Source: Stenopsyche tienmushanensis
Taxonomy: Eukaryota; Arthropoda; Insecta; Trichoptera; Stenopsychidae
Reading direction: 5' to 3'
Length of the DNA: 64,000 bases
Assembly (NCBI GenBank): GCA_008973525.1
Contig: WACJ01000341.1
Span: 1 to 64,000, forward strand
The notes under the pieces were generated by a model, which was given only the letters and a program-made list of their open reading frames with translations, made no database searches and was not told the DNA's origin. This document shows, piece after piece, positions 10,745-23,074 of this stretch; position 1 is the first letter of the stretch, and each line of letters starts with the position of its first letter. The position numbers were made by a program, and so were the translations under genes.

Positions 10745-12468
10745 AGTCCCATCCGTCACGTGGTCACCAAGAAGATTAGCCGTAACAGTATCGTCCAGTT
10801 CTTCAGGCAGTAGGCGCTCAAGTGACGATGATTTAACACTACATGAAATGATGGGCAAATACGATGAAAGCTACGTATATGAAAGAGAAACTGATATTTT
10901 ATCAGACAGCGATCCGACAGACTGTGAAGATTGTGCAGACACAGATGCCGACACGGGACTAGACGGAGGAGACGAACAAGATCCAGAAGACTTAGATTTC
11001 ATAGACAAAGACTCGTTCCAAGATCTAAATCTTGCAGATACTGATCGTGGACCTCGACGTTTGGGACATTCATCTTATTATCATTTGCCGAACGAATTGT
11101 CCAGGAAGCTATCCCGCCATCGCGAAAGCAGTGCTAGAAGAGCAGGCAGTGCTGCAAGAAGAGGTGCAAAGACACGTTCAGGTCCAAGACGCAGACGTCC
11201 ACGCGAAGCAACTGCTTCACGAAGCCTCGGAGGCACACCTGTCAGCAACAGAAGAAAACCACTAGACAACATATCTGAACTCCGCAACCAATCTCCAGTT
11301 AGACTAGCAATGCAGAGAACTTTATTGATTGAAGACTCGCGCGGCGATTCCGTAAAGAGAAGATCAAATTCAGTCAGCTACGTATCTAGGAGTTGTGAAG
11401 TGCGACAATCCATACCCGGAGGCAATTATTTGGCTAATTTTGATTCAGAAATTGCTTTGATAGAAGCTGACAAAGAAGCAGATAAAAAATACAAGGAACT
11501 CATAATGGAAGCTGAACACATTTTGGTCAGCATGAAAGCAACAACTCCAATACTGGGATCTCCCCGCAGAGCTTTGAACAACCCACCAGCGAATAAGAGA
11601 GTGGAACTACTGAGAAATGCCGAACACGATCTCCCAAAAGTGCGCGGAGTAGATTCCATACCGGGAAGTCCAAAGTTTTGCGGATCTCCTCGCTTTAGTC
11701 CAAAGAAAAATCACATTACCAACTTCATGCAAATCAATTCTCCTGAATTAAGTCGACGAGAACCGACCCCAGTCTTGAACGACGTTTTTTCTAGTCCCAA
11801 AAAGTTGCTCATTCATTCGCCACCAGTGATACAAAGAAACCTGATACCAAAACCGGAAGTCAGCCGATCCCTAATATGTCCCAATTCACCTAGAATGGCT
11901 AGAAAAAACTTATCTGCTTCTAGTCCAATGAAATGTATAGAAAATGGAAACTCTAGCAAAACGATGAACGGTCACAGTACAAAAAAATCGCCTCCAATTT
12001 GCCGTCCAATGACACCCCAACCGAGCTCACCGTTACTGCACATCGACGATGACAGCGATGACTCCACCGAAAAAGAACAATCGAACGTGATCTCAAAACA
12101 GCGCAACGACAGCATAGCATTTCAAGAGAGCATCAAAAATTTAACTTTTTTAGATAAGAGCATTCAGCTACATGTTGATTCGCAAAGCGGCGACAGTAGC
12201 AGTCTAGTCGGGGGAACATCGAGCTCGTCCGACGGTGATGGAGAGCACAACAAGAAAGTCAAAGACAAACGACCACCTCTATTGACGTTTCGCTCGGTAG
12301 ATATCGGCCACAGGGTACCCGATTCTGGATATTGTCCTCAAAGCGAACCGGTCAAGCGAAAAGTCTACTCCTGCAGCGCGACGTTTGACCGCTTGCAGAA
12401 ATCATTAGAGCCGCATCATCTCATCAGACAGAAATCGGACGGGGAAGCATCTACAACTGACGAAAGAG
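10745..12468 (+). CDS. Host gene, exon C: large acidic, Arg/Ser-rich and SP-rich exon
   Basis: Begins after TTTACATTTCAG and runs 1724 bp to GAG|GTACGT. The frame enters 103 bp before the first Met at 10848 (VPSVTWSPRRLAVTVSSSSS), so that Met is internal. Order of regions: acidic Asp/Glu tract (about residues 305-356), Arg-rich SRKLSRHRESSARRAG and SGPRRRRPRE (about 370-410), QSIPGGNYLANFDSEIALIE leading into a charged helix up to HILVSMK (about 480-520), then many Ser-Pro sites (GSPRR, GSPKF, SSPKK, SSPMK) typical of proline-directed kinase targets, and RSVDIGHRVPDSGYCPQSE near the end. No catalytic domain is visible. The family was not recognised. Confidence 0.85.
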
Positions 12469-12544
12469 GTACGTCAAATCATCGTTCAAAAATAAAAATA
12501 TTATCTCATTACCGTCGATTAAATTTAACGTTTTCATTTTTCAG
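12469..12544 (+). other. 76-bp intron between exons C and D
   Basis: Donor GTACGTCAAA, acceptor TTTTCATTTTTCAG. The frame happens to stay open through it for a while, which makes exon C look longer than it is. Confidence 0.75.
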
Positions 12545-12687
12545 CAACCGACGATAGTCAAGTCAATCTCCGTGATAAAATGGTGCGATCGAGGACTGAA
12601 AAATTAGAAACTGATGAGAGTCAAAATACAGATTCTTCAGATCCAAACGGACAAGTCCAAAGACAAATGACGCTGCTAAGGCGACAA
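12545..12687 (+). CDS. Host gene, exon D
   Basis: 47.7 codons that join exon C in phase 1: ATDDSQVNLRDKMVRSRTEK, then Glu/Asp/Ser-rich LETDESQNTDSSDPNG, then QVQRQMTLLRRQ. It ends at CAA|GTAAAA in phase 0. The last dozen residues start a coiled-coil-like helix that continues in exon E. Reading through the donor would give a short alternative end, VKYLFYSLKESY then stop. Confidence 0.75.
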
Positions 12688-13171
12688 GTAAAATATTTAT
12701 TTTATTCTTTAAAAGAATCATATTAGTTATGATAATAAGGAATTCAATTTCAAACCTAAAGATAAAAAATTAACATATTAAAATACTAAGTATTACAATT
12801 AATGCTAATCAAATTATTCATTTATTTATGAATTATTCATTTAAAAATTATGTATTTTATTTTAAATTTTTTCCAACATTATCCATACAAAATGTATGAA
12901 AGTCCAGCCAGGTTTATTTCATTGACGGGAATAAATTGAAACTTTCATTGACAGAAGGGTTGAATATAAGAAGTAAATAATGTATCAATATTAGCAACAC
13001 ATTTGCCAAAATGCTGCCGCTGAAATTTCAGAACAAAAGCAATTATTAAACATAGTTTTAATGCATGTATTGTCATAATTCAATTTAAAAATATAACCAA
13101 CCTCATAAAATATGAATGCACTTTGCAATATTCGTTCATCCTTAATAATGCATTTCAAATGATGTTTCCAG

Positions 13172-13285
13172 ATGCTACTCCAAACTATCGAAGGATTGAA
13201 GAGAAGTCTCGAAGACCAATCTGCAAGTCTGAAGAAAACCTATCACGAATCTGACGCTAAACACGAAAATATTGAATCATATTAG
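13172..13285 (+). CDS. Host gene, last coding exon E with stop
   Basis: After acceptor GATGTTTCCAG the frame reads MLLQTIEGLKRSLEDQSASL, then KKTYHESDAKHENIESY and TAG at 13283-13285. Joined to exon D it makes about 35 residues of amphipathic helix (LLRRQ-MLLQTIEGLKRSLEDQ), a likely C-terminal coiled coil for self-association or partner binding. The visible protein ends at residue 915 of the part in this window. Confidence 0.75.
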   Translation: MLLQTIEGLKRSLEDQSASLKKTYHESDAKHENIESY

Positions 13286-13565
13286 CAAAATATATATTAT
13301 TTCCATCGTTTAATTTAAGAATTTATTAACCACATAATTTTGTAAATCGTAATACTAATTTCCTTCCTTTGATTTGTAAGACTCCCAAAATGATGAGATT
13401 AGCGTAAAATCAAGTACCAATTGTAATCATAATACTTCGTTTCGTTTTTTATATGTAGGAATAGAACCTAATTATTAGAATTGAATAATTAAATTGTAGC
13501 ATGTCCTGAAAGTGTAGCAAATTCATGTTTTCTTGTAAATTTTATGTACGTTACAAATATTATTG

Positions 13566-14057
13566 TTATACGTAGGCGTTCCAATTTCGTACCGTATGAT
13601 TTTTATGAATGTATATTTTGATGGTTGTGAACTTTGAATTAACGAACTCTGTTGAGGATTGAAACGAAGACGTTGTAGAATTTTTATTTCGGCCCCTAAT
13701 TAATAAACCTTTGTGATTATCAAAAATTTGTCCAGTCTCTGTCATCCAAATGTAACGTCTAGATGTTTTTTGTAATGTTTCTTTGAGACCTGTTGTGTGT
13801 CGTCCTTGCGGAGGTCCGTTCATGGAATCAGACCGTGTTCTGTGGACATGTTTGAGTATGGCGTCTGATCGCGAGGCAATCTTTTGATGTATCAATGGTC
13901 TGAAATTTGGACCAGTTGAACACGAAAACTTTGTGGCCACTTCTTCCAATTTTAGGACATTTAGGGCTTTCTGTAAGTTTACGGGGAAAATGTTATCGCC
14001 TCTATAACTTCCATCGAGTCGTAGAGACCCTTCCCTACAGCGACCGGTAACAATCAA
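13566..14057 (-). other. 163-codon antisense open frame behind the host gene
   Basis: An uninterrupted minus-strand frame, unusually long for this AT-rich DNA. Near its middle it covers the hairpin module read backwards (FSCSTGPNFRPLIHQKIASR). It has no known domain and no obvious promoter. It may be a fossil of an unknown element inserted in the 3' flank, or chance. It is not called as a gene. Confidence 0.3.
13860..13960 (+). repeat. Hairpin module, copy 2
   Basis: GCGTCTGATCGCGAGGCAAT, then ATGGTCTGAAATTTGGACCA and GTTGAACACGAAAACTTTGT. The plus frame (GLKFGPVEHENFVATSSNF) is related to the other copies but has one stop codon. The stem is imperfect. Confidence 0.55.
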
Positions 14058-16329
14058 TGAGCTTGTACCTTATTTGGGACCACAAGCGTGACTCAAAACT
14101 CTTCCCTACTCTAAACAATATACATATTTATTATTTTTCCCTTATTCATAATTTCAAATAGTATCTATCTATATATTTATACAAAAGATTACCTTTTTGC
14201 TTTGATTAACGGTGTCATTCTATGCATTTCCGATGGAGTCTATTACAATTTTGATTGCGTCTAAAGCCATATTGAAACTCTGGCAGCAAGTCTGATCCCA
14301 AAATTTGTTCTATTCTATTCCTGAGCATTTTCTCTGGCGTTTTTCCCCGAGTCTATACAGCATGCAGATGTTTCATAAGCGACAGAACCACTTTCGGTTG
14401 CTTCCATCTGAGTGAAAACTTTCTGTCTAATAGACATCCAAATCGACAAAGACTGCATTCAGATTACCTTTATATAAACAATATTTAATAGTATAAATCA
14501 TATTCTTTAAGTTGAGTTTAATCCTTAACACACAGAGTTGATTAAATCTAATTTGAAAATGTATACTCGTTTAGTTGTATTAAGAAAACGTCTGGATTTA
14601 CAACAACCATTTCCAGGTCTAGCGAAATTGTAACGACGTAGATTACCCGTCCTTGGAAATAATCTGTATAGTTAAATATTCTTTTTCTAACGATTCATAG
14701 GATAAATTGATTGTAGCGTCAAAAAACCTAGTCATTCATGTTGAATATGCGTACATATTTTTATCTACTTTTTATACGTGCTTATATGAAAATTATAAAT
14801 ATTTTATAATTTTAATACTTGTGTAGTTTTATATTTTGTCATATTAAATTAGCTTAAACTAATGATTTGGATATAGACATACACGCACGGTTGACTCTTT
14901 TCGGCCGGAGCAATGAACCGTACGATGATATCGACGTAATCGAGCATTTTCTACAGAGCGTTTTTAAATTTATACTATTTGATTCGTTTCGATTGTTCGT
15001 ACAAGACTGTCATTGATCCGACTGAAAGCGGTTCCATCCGCGTTATAATGAATCGCATTAATCAATAAATTCGTATCAGATACCAAAGATTTGTTAATGT
15101 TAACGACATTAATTTGCAATTACAGCGCTATCATATTTTTTTAAATACGCTTTTCATTATTTTCTACGTTCGGAAAAACTTAAAATATCAACATATTTGT
15201 ATTCTAACGTGAAATTTTTGCATGGTAAACATTAATTAAGTAGGGATTAGAATCGGTGTTGTAGTTTATCACCCAAATTTTTAGCATGCGTTTATATTAA
15301 ATGGTCAGTAGTTATTAGCAAAAGTTATAAATGTATTTAATCAATGTAGTTGCAATTTTCAAACGTAGTTACGACAAGTAGTGAAACTACAATATATTGA
15401 TTTCGTAAATTGATAATATAGTTATAGTCTTATTCGTCATCATTCCGTTATCGAGGTACAGCGCATCATATGGACGCTGAAAAATATGTACATTTAGATT
15501 CAGGACTAATTTTTACCTAATGTAATTTTACATTTGTATTTTAAAAAAAAAATTTGAACACTACATGAATATTCGGAAGGCACTAAGAAGTTTTTATACG
15601 TGATGAATATAATACGACTTCAACGACTTGTGTAGTTCTTCATATGTATTTAGATTAAAAACCGTCGATTAAAATTTGTAACGTTCCGGAAGATATTAAC
15701 CAATATATTAATTGTCGAAAATTCTGGGAGTCTGTAATTTTAATTCGTATCTTTTGATATAATATTATTGGATAATTTTAATTACTTATTAATTATTGAC
15801 ATTTTATTTGACGATTTTTCAATTATTGTGATTGTTATCAACAGATATTTTATATAAGACATTTGTTGCATTTCGATGATGTGTTACGAAAATAAAATAA
15901 AATACACTTAAAAATCACATTTTATCAATGATTACTCATGTCAGAAACTGACTAATAATCTTTTTGTATTTTAAGATTGATTATAAATACATTTGATATT
16001 TGAATAAACCAAAGATTATTAATAAATAGAAGTATTTTCATTCAATTTAAAAAGTATAACCATATATTTTCCACAACATTGGCAACGACAGTTCGAATAT
16101 TCCCACGTTTTATACATATTTTGTATATCCAACAACGTCCTAGGATGTTACATTTGAATACCTAAAGATACAATTTAGAATTATACAAACTATCGTTCTC
16201 AATATTGTGAAAATATTAGCCTCCACCAAAATTCTCCCCTGATATTAATTTGTTATTAACGGACATTTCTACACGGGCATGTGCCTTTTAAATATAGCTA
16301 GCGGAAAGAACATGCAGAGATTGGTTTAA

Positions 16330-17095
16330 TCGGTTCAAAAATAATAATTAGAACACAGTGGTGCACCAAAAAAGTTCGAAGACTAAGAATTAGAAACATT
16401 GCTCAATGAAGATTCACATCAAACGCAATCTGAACTTGCAAAATCATCAGAAATTGATCGAACAACAGTTTCGAAACGTAACTTAAAGTCGAGAGATAAG
16501 GAAAGGCACCTTTTCGCATGTGAACAACTAATCCAACGGCAAAAACACAAGGTTTTTTACATCATATTGTGACTGGCATTGAAAAGTGGATATATTACGA
16601 TAATCCTAAGCACGGGATAAGCTCAGCCAAGCAGTAGCATCGACGTCAAAGCGGAATATCCATGATTTTAAGCTCATGCTCTGTATTTGATGGGATCAGC
16701 TTATCGGGGTGTATTACGAGCTGCTTCGACTCAACAAAACCACCACAGGAAATCTCTACCGAAAGCAATAGATGTGTTTGGGCCGAGCATTGAAGGACAA
16801 GATGATTTTGGAGCATAACAATGGTAGGCCACATGTCGCATCAGCGGTCAAAATCTACCTGGGCATGATTAAATGGGAAGTTTTAGCTCACTTGTTGTAC
16901 ATTGCTCCTTCTGATTACCACTTTTCCGATTGATGACTTAAAGCCTGGCTGGGCAGCACTTTACTTTGTATGAAGATATCAAAAAATGACTCAATTCTTG
17001 GATAGCCTCAAAAGACATGTCATTTTTTCGACGGGGAATTCAAATGCTGTCAGAAAGATGAGCTATAGTTATGTATAAAGGTAGTGGCTAATGTT
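16330..17095 (+). pseudogene. Mariner (mauritiana-type) transposase pseudogene
   Basis: Frameshifted but recognisable over about 750 bp: LLNEDSHQTQSELAKSSEID (helix-turn-helix part), HLFACEQLIQRQKHK, HHIVTGIEKWIYYDNPKH (first catalytic aspartate region, here changed to TGIEKW from TGDEKW), SAVKIYLGMIKWEVLAHLLY, then a PSDYHF-like block and FRRGIQMLSERWAIVMYK near the end. Order and spacing fit mariner D,D34D transposase. A minus-strand fragment of the same subfamily lies at 23075. Several frameshifts and stops make it inactive. Confidence 0.75.
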
Positions 17096-17099
17096 TGCT

Positions 17100-19590
17100 T
17101 TTTTAACACTTGAGAGGTGACTCTCACTCACCACTCGGTTTGGTGTGGATACGAGCTTTGTCTTGGCTGAAGAATTATTGAAATTTAAATGCCACCTGAC
17201 AGGAACTATCTTGACAAATAGAAAGCATTTACCAAGATAAATAAAAAAACAAAATTCAGCAAGAAATCATCAATAGCATAACACAAAAGAAATACATTAG
17301 TTTTGGAATGGAATGACAAGAGGGTTATCATATGCTTGACCAACTGGAATAATGCGGGAATGACTCCTGTAAAACGAATTTTACGAGGTGGAATTTAAGT
17401 TAACGTCAAAAAGCCAAATCTAGTAATAAATTATACAAGACATATGGGCAACATTGATTATGCAGATAAGTATGCCTCAACATACTGTTTTTTAAGAAAA
17501 TTGCTAAAATTTTGGTGCAAACTGTTTTTATACTAAACTGTTTATATTCTAACAGGAGTTAGGAAGGATTACAAAGTATGTTCACAAAGAAATAAAGCCA
17601 GCAAAAGACATCAAACCACATATTATTGTAACACTTGCCTCGTAAAGTGAGGCATGTATCTTGGCAATTGTTTTAAGAAATATCACACACAGCAAATACA
17701 AAGCACAAAAAAAAGAAACTATATTCATAAAAGTGTAAAGATATATAAAATGTTAAAGTATAAAAGTTTAATACATTAATTTGTGTGTGTAATGATTTTA
17801 AGTTAGTGGTAAGAAATTCGCCAAAAATGCTGCGAAATGTCTCGAGTTGCTAGTTTGCCGTGCGAAAGAGTCCCGAGTGAAAAGCATTAAAATAAAGGAT
17901 TTATTGTCACGAAAAACGGCTTGAACTTATTCACACACCCAATGCATAAGACATTTTTAATAAAATTGAAGAAGAAAAGATATTGAAAAATCAAAATAAA
18001 GGTAATAAAATGAGACATCTTCAGATGTTTCTAAAATAAAGTTTACCTGCACACAGCGTGAATTGTATTCGAGCATTATTGATTGAAGAAAGTCTACTAG
18101 ATGTCGCTCCAAACATTGGTCAATAGTTACTTGCAATACTGTCGGATGATAGAGTAAAATATCAATAATGAGGCATAATAATACATATTTAACATATCAT
18201 GTGAATACAATATTAATGCGTTTTCGCAAGTCATAAGTAGAACTATGACTAATTTATTCACAATTCATTCGCGATACATTGAGTATTTTGCCGCTTAGCT
18301 TCGGTGAAATTTGTGAATTTTTGCATCTATAAAAATAAAACAAATACATTAATATATTCCACAAACCAGTGTGCTACATCAAATACCATATTTGTGTTAC
18401 AAATGAGACACTCATGTATATCAAGGAATTCGAGAAGTTTAGGGACGAGGCTAACATCGGGAGGCAAAAAGAGCCAATATGTTGGCGAACTGTAGATGTA
18501 TTTCTATATGAACATTATACGACAGCTTTGGGTGAAAATAACAATTGTTCAGGCTGTCTGGGAGCTGGAGTGCTTTCTCTATGTTCCAGTACGGGCTTAT
18601 ATCCACTCTAACTCGAGGTACTACTTCGTACAGATGCAGCCGCTCTGAAATACCACGTCTTTTCATCTGATTATGATTTTAAGAACCTGTAAGAGATGCC
18701 TCAACTGATACAACCTCTTTTATATTTATAAAATGGATCATATTGATGTTTTAGCCCTCCCTGAATATTTGTTTTTTAAATACAAAATAATGTATCCTAA
18801 TGAATGAAAAAAAAACATGCAATTTTCTACTATTAAAAATATTGGCAAGATGAAAAACAATACAGGAATATTAAAACGAACTGAAAAGAACGGAAGAAAA
18901 ATAAATAAGTAAATTAAATATTTACATTAACAAAATAAATGTTCTTACCTAGCATAATTTTTCTTCAAATACATTTATGTTATCAGATCAAGTGTATTTG
19001 AAAAGTTATTTGCAGACGGTAGATAATGTTTCATGCAAGAAGTAAAATGTTTCATCCCGTTTCACCTTTTTCCAATATTTCATTTCAATGGTATGATATC
19101 ACGGAGCTTAAAAAATAAATATATAATAAATAAAATAAATTATATTTTCACACGAGTAAATTAAAAACATTTAACGAATATTAAGATGACAAGGATTTAT
19201 CACATAATTAATCAATGTGGACACAACATTCTGAATGTATTACCGCAATTTAATGATAATCAGTAAATGGCTAAATTCATAATCGATACTGGTTATTTAT
19301 GTTAATCTTTAAATAATTAAATATAGAGAAAAAAATATATCTTCAAAATAGCTTTTAAAATATTCGTAATTATATCATAATATTTGGATTTATTATTTAA
19401 ACCACGCAGATTTTAACAAAGATTAAATCAACGATTGTGTTTGAATTAACATTGTCGTTGTAAGAAATAATCACAAAGAGAACATTATTTACATGCATTA
19501 GCAAAGTGTGAGTATTAATTAGATTCAGGTGTTTTAAATCAATTCATATAATATTCTAACATAATTCATTGCAGAATAGAGTATACAAGG
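17100..19590. other. AT-rich stretch without recognised features
   Basis: No known domain, terminal repeat or RNA gene was seen. Small frames at 18304-18611 (+) and 18451-18666 (-) overlap each other and lack motifs. Confidence 0.35.
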
Positions 19591-19599
19591 GCAGTATTG

Positions 19600-19890
19600 T
19601 GTTGCGTGATCAGTATTCTTTTGTATAAATGGAAGCCGCTTACTAATACCATGTGTAAACATCTAGAAGCTTTTGAGGTGTGAACCTACAGAAGAATGCT
19701 GAAGATCTCTTGTCTGGAACATAAGACTAGTGTAGAGGTGCTGGCACAACTCAATCAACAACCCGAAGTGCTTGCCTTACTTGTTATGCGCAATATGCAC
19801 TTCTACAGTTAATACTCCAGGGGAAGATCAGAGGTTGTTGCAGCCATGGAACCAGGAAGACATAGTGGAAGCAGTGGTAAAAACTCAGTA
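19600..19890 (+). pseudogene. LINE reverse-transcriptase C-terminal fragment (RTE/CR1-like)
   Basis: Plus-strand reading gives WKPLTNTMCKHLEAFEV, a stop, TYRRMLKISCLEHKTSVEVL, AQLNQQPEVL and a QGKIRGLLQPW-like end. This is the 'LEAFEMWCYRRMLRISW...' block common at the C-terminus of RTE/CR1-type retrotransposon polyproteins. It is very short and has stops. Confidence 0.55.
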
Positions 19891-19997
19891 CCAGAACGCT
19901 TTTTCACACTATTTGAATTCTTATAATGTATTTTTTAGTTGTTTTTTCTTTTCTTTATGTACTTACTAAATCAATATCTATTATTTTAGCTTTTGAT

Positions 19998-20060
19998 GTG
20001 CCGCAAAATTTAAGAAAGAACTTCGATGTGCCGTAGGTGAGAAAAGATTGCGGAGCACTG
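19998..20060 (-). mobile_element. hAT-like terminal sequence
   Basis: On the minus strand from 20060: CAGTGCTCCGCAATCTTTTC, then TCACCTACGGCACATCGAAG. The CAGTG start and the GCGGCACA motif recall SCAND3/ZBED-type hAT ends. TGTTGCGTGATC at about 19603 is complementary to GATCACGCAACA-like sequence at 20062, so an element could span 19595-20075, but this is uncertain. Confidence 0.35.
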
Positions 20061-20079
20061 CATCACGCAACACGATGAA

Positions 20080-20465
20080 GACCTCAGGACAATGGCGAGT
20101 CAGTGCCACTGCTTACCAAAAGCATAGTCTGGCTTGCAACATCTTATCTTCGAGAAAATGAAACTCCCTAATAAAATCCCTGACAATGGGCAGCAGTATT
20201 GCCAGAATAAATTATTTGGAAATCACCCAAGAAAACCCCAACGATGAACATGTCTTACAATTCTGAGAGCACATTGCTCACAGAGAAGACGATTAAAATC
20301 AAAAAGGCTGGTGGTAGCAGGTCATGTAGAAGGTTGCCCCGGAAGAAGACCAGATGAAGAGTGCCACTGATCTTTCATTGGTACAAGCTCTCTACACTGA
20401 GTGTCAAAGGGGACAGTCATCAGCACTATGATTCACAAACCAGGGTCACGACACAAAGAAGAAGT
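20080..20465 (+). pseudogene. LINE 3'-end fragment
   Basis: Reads IKSLTMGSSIARINYLEITQ, EDD*NQKGW and, after more breaks, FHWYKLSTLSVKGDSHQHYD and SQTRVTTQRRS. It looks like the tail of a LINE polyprotein with a tandem AAGAAGAAG end. The clade is not resolved and it is heavily decayed. Confidence 0.35.
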
Positions 20466-20489
20466 ATATAAAGTAGAAAATTAGAAGAG

Positions 20490-20870
20490 AAGGGAAAGAA
20501 CACTTGCGCTATCTTAAAAGGCTTATTGAAAAATTGAGTGGAAGCTATCGTCAGGCTCATGATCGAGCATCAACTTCAAGCACCGATGAATCCCGACTAA
20601 ATAGAAAGCTCCATGATGTTCTGAAAGGACTAAAGATGGGTCGCAAGTATAAGCCGCAAACAATTGATGTCCTTAAAGTCAACATTACGTATGTCATCCA
20701 GCAAATTCAGCCTGATTTACGCGACAAAGTCATCAAAAATTGATCCTCCCGAATACGTGCCACCAAACAAAGCCATGGCGGACACTTAAACAACGCTATA
20801 TTCCATACTTAATGCCAAAAATTGAGCGTCCTTATTATAAGACCCTATATGATAGCAGTCGGCAAAGTGT
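20490..20870 (+). pseudogene. Mariner-like transposase C-terminal fragment (QQDGA-type) with terminal repeat
   Basis: The frame at 20504-20743 (79 residues) ends with GRKYKPQTIDVLKVNITYVI, QQIQPDLRDKVIKN and, just past the stop, SRIRATKQSHGGH. This is the usual C-terminus of mariner-like transposases with a WFQQDGAT motif. The terminal repeat AATTGAGCGTCCTTATTATA follows at about 20821, matching AATTGAGCGTTCTTATTGAA at 30688. Confidence 0.6.
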
Positions 20871-20874
20871 GGTT

Positions 20875-21540
20875 TGTAGATTATGAATGAAAAGAAGCAA
20901 AATAATTATTTGCATTTTTTTCTTCTACGGCCTCTCTGCGTTGTATGTTCTGAAAAACTTCTCTAATGATGCATTGAAACCAAATCATTAGAATATTGTA
21001 AAAGAAGACATAAAGACATGTAAAAGCAGTCTATTACTTTAAGAAATACGACCAGGGAAGATAAATCATTACTGAATAAATTAAGTCCTGCATGTTAACA
21101 GCCTGTGAACATATTCTGGGAAAGCAGGCTGTCCAGAAATTGAAACTGATTCCCGTGTCTACTCGTACTATCAAACACAAAATTGAAGATACGAGCCAAG
21201 ATATTGAAAATCAAACAATAAAAATGGTGAAATACTCATTGTTTTATTCATTTCAACTTGACGAATCTATTGATATTACAAACAAAGCACTCTTACTCTA
21301 TTTTGTCAGGGAGTTATATGAAGAACTACTTTGTTCGCTTAATTTGCCAGGTAGAACAAACCACCCCAGAGATTCTGGAAGCCAAATTTGAAAACAAATT
21401 TCAATGTATAATATTTAACACAAAAGTCCAGTTAATGATCCGCTGGATTAAAATTGTGATCCATGAACTCAAAAAAGTTGCCGATCGCTGCCATATGATG
21501 CATCAAATAAATTTGATTTTACAGAATTTTTATTAAAATT
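20875..21540 (+). pseudogene. hAT transposase fragment (ZBED5/SCAND3-like)
   Basis: LTACEHILGKQAVQKLKLIP, STRTIKHKIEDTSQDIENQT and FSFQLDESIDITNKALLLYF followed by VRELYEEL match the central region of the ZBED5/SCAND3-like hAT family, with the catalytic Asp in QLDES. A frameshift follows near 21310, and the sequence fades after HMMHQINLILQNFY. Upstream AATGAAAAGAAGCAAAAT may be part of the N-terminus. Confidence 0.65.
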
Positions 21541-23074
21541 TCACGACTCATTTCATATTTACCACATCTGTCGAATGCGAACAGTAGTGCATTTTAAATA
21601 GAACAGATGCAAGTTAGATAATGCAGGCGAACAGCTCTCGCTTTCCTTACACAACTTGTTTGGCTGCAGCCAATGCACGAGGTCCATTTCCACCGTGTCA
21701 CACCAACAAGAAAATTCTATATTAATTAGCGGAAGGTCGGAAAATCGATCAATCGTTACACAATATCATGCACAATGTTAAAACGACAGACTTTTATTCA
21801 TTTTTAAATGTACAAGTCGGTAATTTTCCACTCCTCATAAATCGCAGAGATTATAAATTGCAAACTGCACGCAATAAAACCATATACTTTTCTGAGACGA
21901 AAATGTGACTTGTTTTGAGAAATTTATTAAACGACCACATTATAATTTCACAAGTTTGAATTTTAATAAAAGCAAATATTTAAAGTTTATCCATTATGCA
22001 GATTAACATATCGATATTATAATGAAACAATGTTTATCCGGATGAACCCGGTTGCATCCAGCGAGGAATAGTCGTTTCTGTTTTATGGTGTTATATTGTA
22101 GATTTTTATTTGAATGACTATTGAAATGACATTTGGTCGTTAATCCGGATATGCTGCATATTTAATCATAAAAATAAAATTTAAATCAATAAATATGATA
22201 TCGTTTACCGTCATGAGCGCTTACGTAAGTATTATGACTGAATTAATGTCCAGCGGATTTAATTATTCGTTATTAAAATCAGATGCAAATTACGCCACGG
22301 GCAGTCAATTATTGATGACCACTATTATCCTGATGACGCACGCATAATTCGCACCTGGTGACACCGAAAGACCATAAGGAAATCTCCAACGACGAGAGAC
22401 GCGTCTTCAATACTGATGATGCGATGGCGAGTTTCAATATTTTACAAGTGCAACGATCTGTCATCGCAATCCAAGAGATTTGAACATGGCCGAAGAAGAG
22501 CGCGCTTAAAATTTGACGTTTGCAAAATACCACCATAGTCAAATACGAACATTTATTTTTTAATAATATTTATTTTACCATATTTTGCATTTATTTAGAC
22601 GTTAAAAATAATAAATTATTTTTAAATGCGCATAATTATTATTAAAAATATTTATATTTAGGTTTTGAATGGTGTAAATATAGACATAATTGGGATATCA
22701 TTAACAAATATTTTTGCATTCAAATTTTTGCTTAACACATTATATACGAGGCACTTCGCGCGCGTCTGCCCCCATGGCGCGGGCAATCATTCAATACCGC
22801 GCGTATAAATATATTTATATAAAATGCCATTGCTTTTAAAATAACCAATATTTTTGAATACTTTTAAAAAGTTTTAATAAAAGTTTTTGTACTGATTTTA
22901 AATTACGTCTAATAATTACAAATAGATATTTTGTATAAAATAATTGTTATTTAATATTTTTTTAATAAAAATGTATATCGATTAATAATAACCGTCACCA
23001 GATAAACATTTTATTTTATTAACGAAAACCGCCTTAGCTAAAAATAATAAAAAACAAGTCAATTAAAGTATGTA
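21541..23074. other. AT-rich stretch without recognised features
   Basis: No family motif seen. A GC-rich patch at 22765-22800 (CACTTCGCGCGCGTCTGCCC) has no identifiable partner. The 77-codon minus frame at 22309-22542 has no motif. Confidence 0.35.

Larger units (their letters stand above)
13286..16008 (+). other. Probable long 3' UTR and downstream flank of the host gene
   Basis: AT-rich, with no clear transposon except the hairpin module near 13860. Possible polyadenylation hexamers AATAAA lie at 13702-13707, 15891-15896 (a tandem AATAAAATAAAA) and 16003-16008. Which one is used cannot be decided from sequence. Confidence 0.4.

Noticed and set aside
10848..12557. A single-exon gene starting at the Met at 10848
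   Set aside because: The frame is open upstream to the acceptor at 10744 and joins exon B. The last 29 codons lie in the intron starting at 12469.
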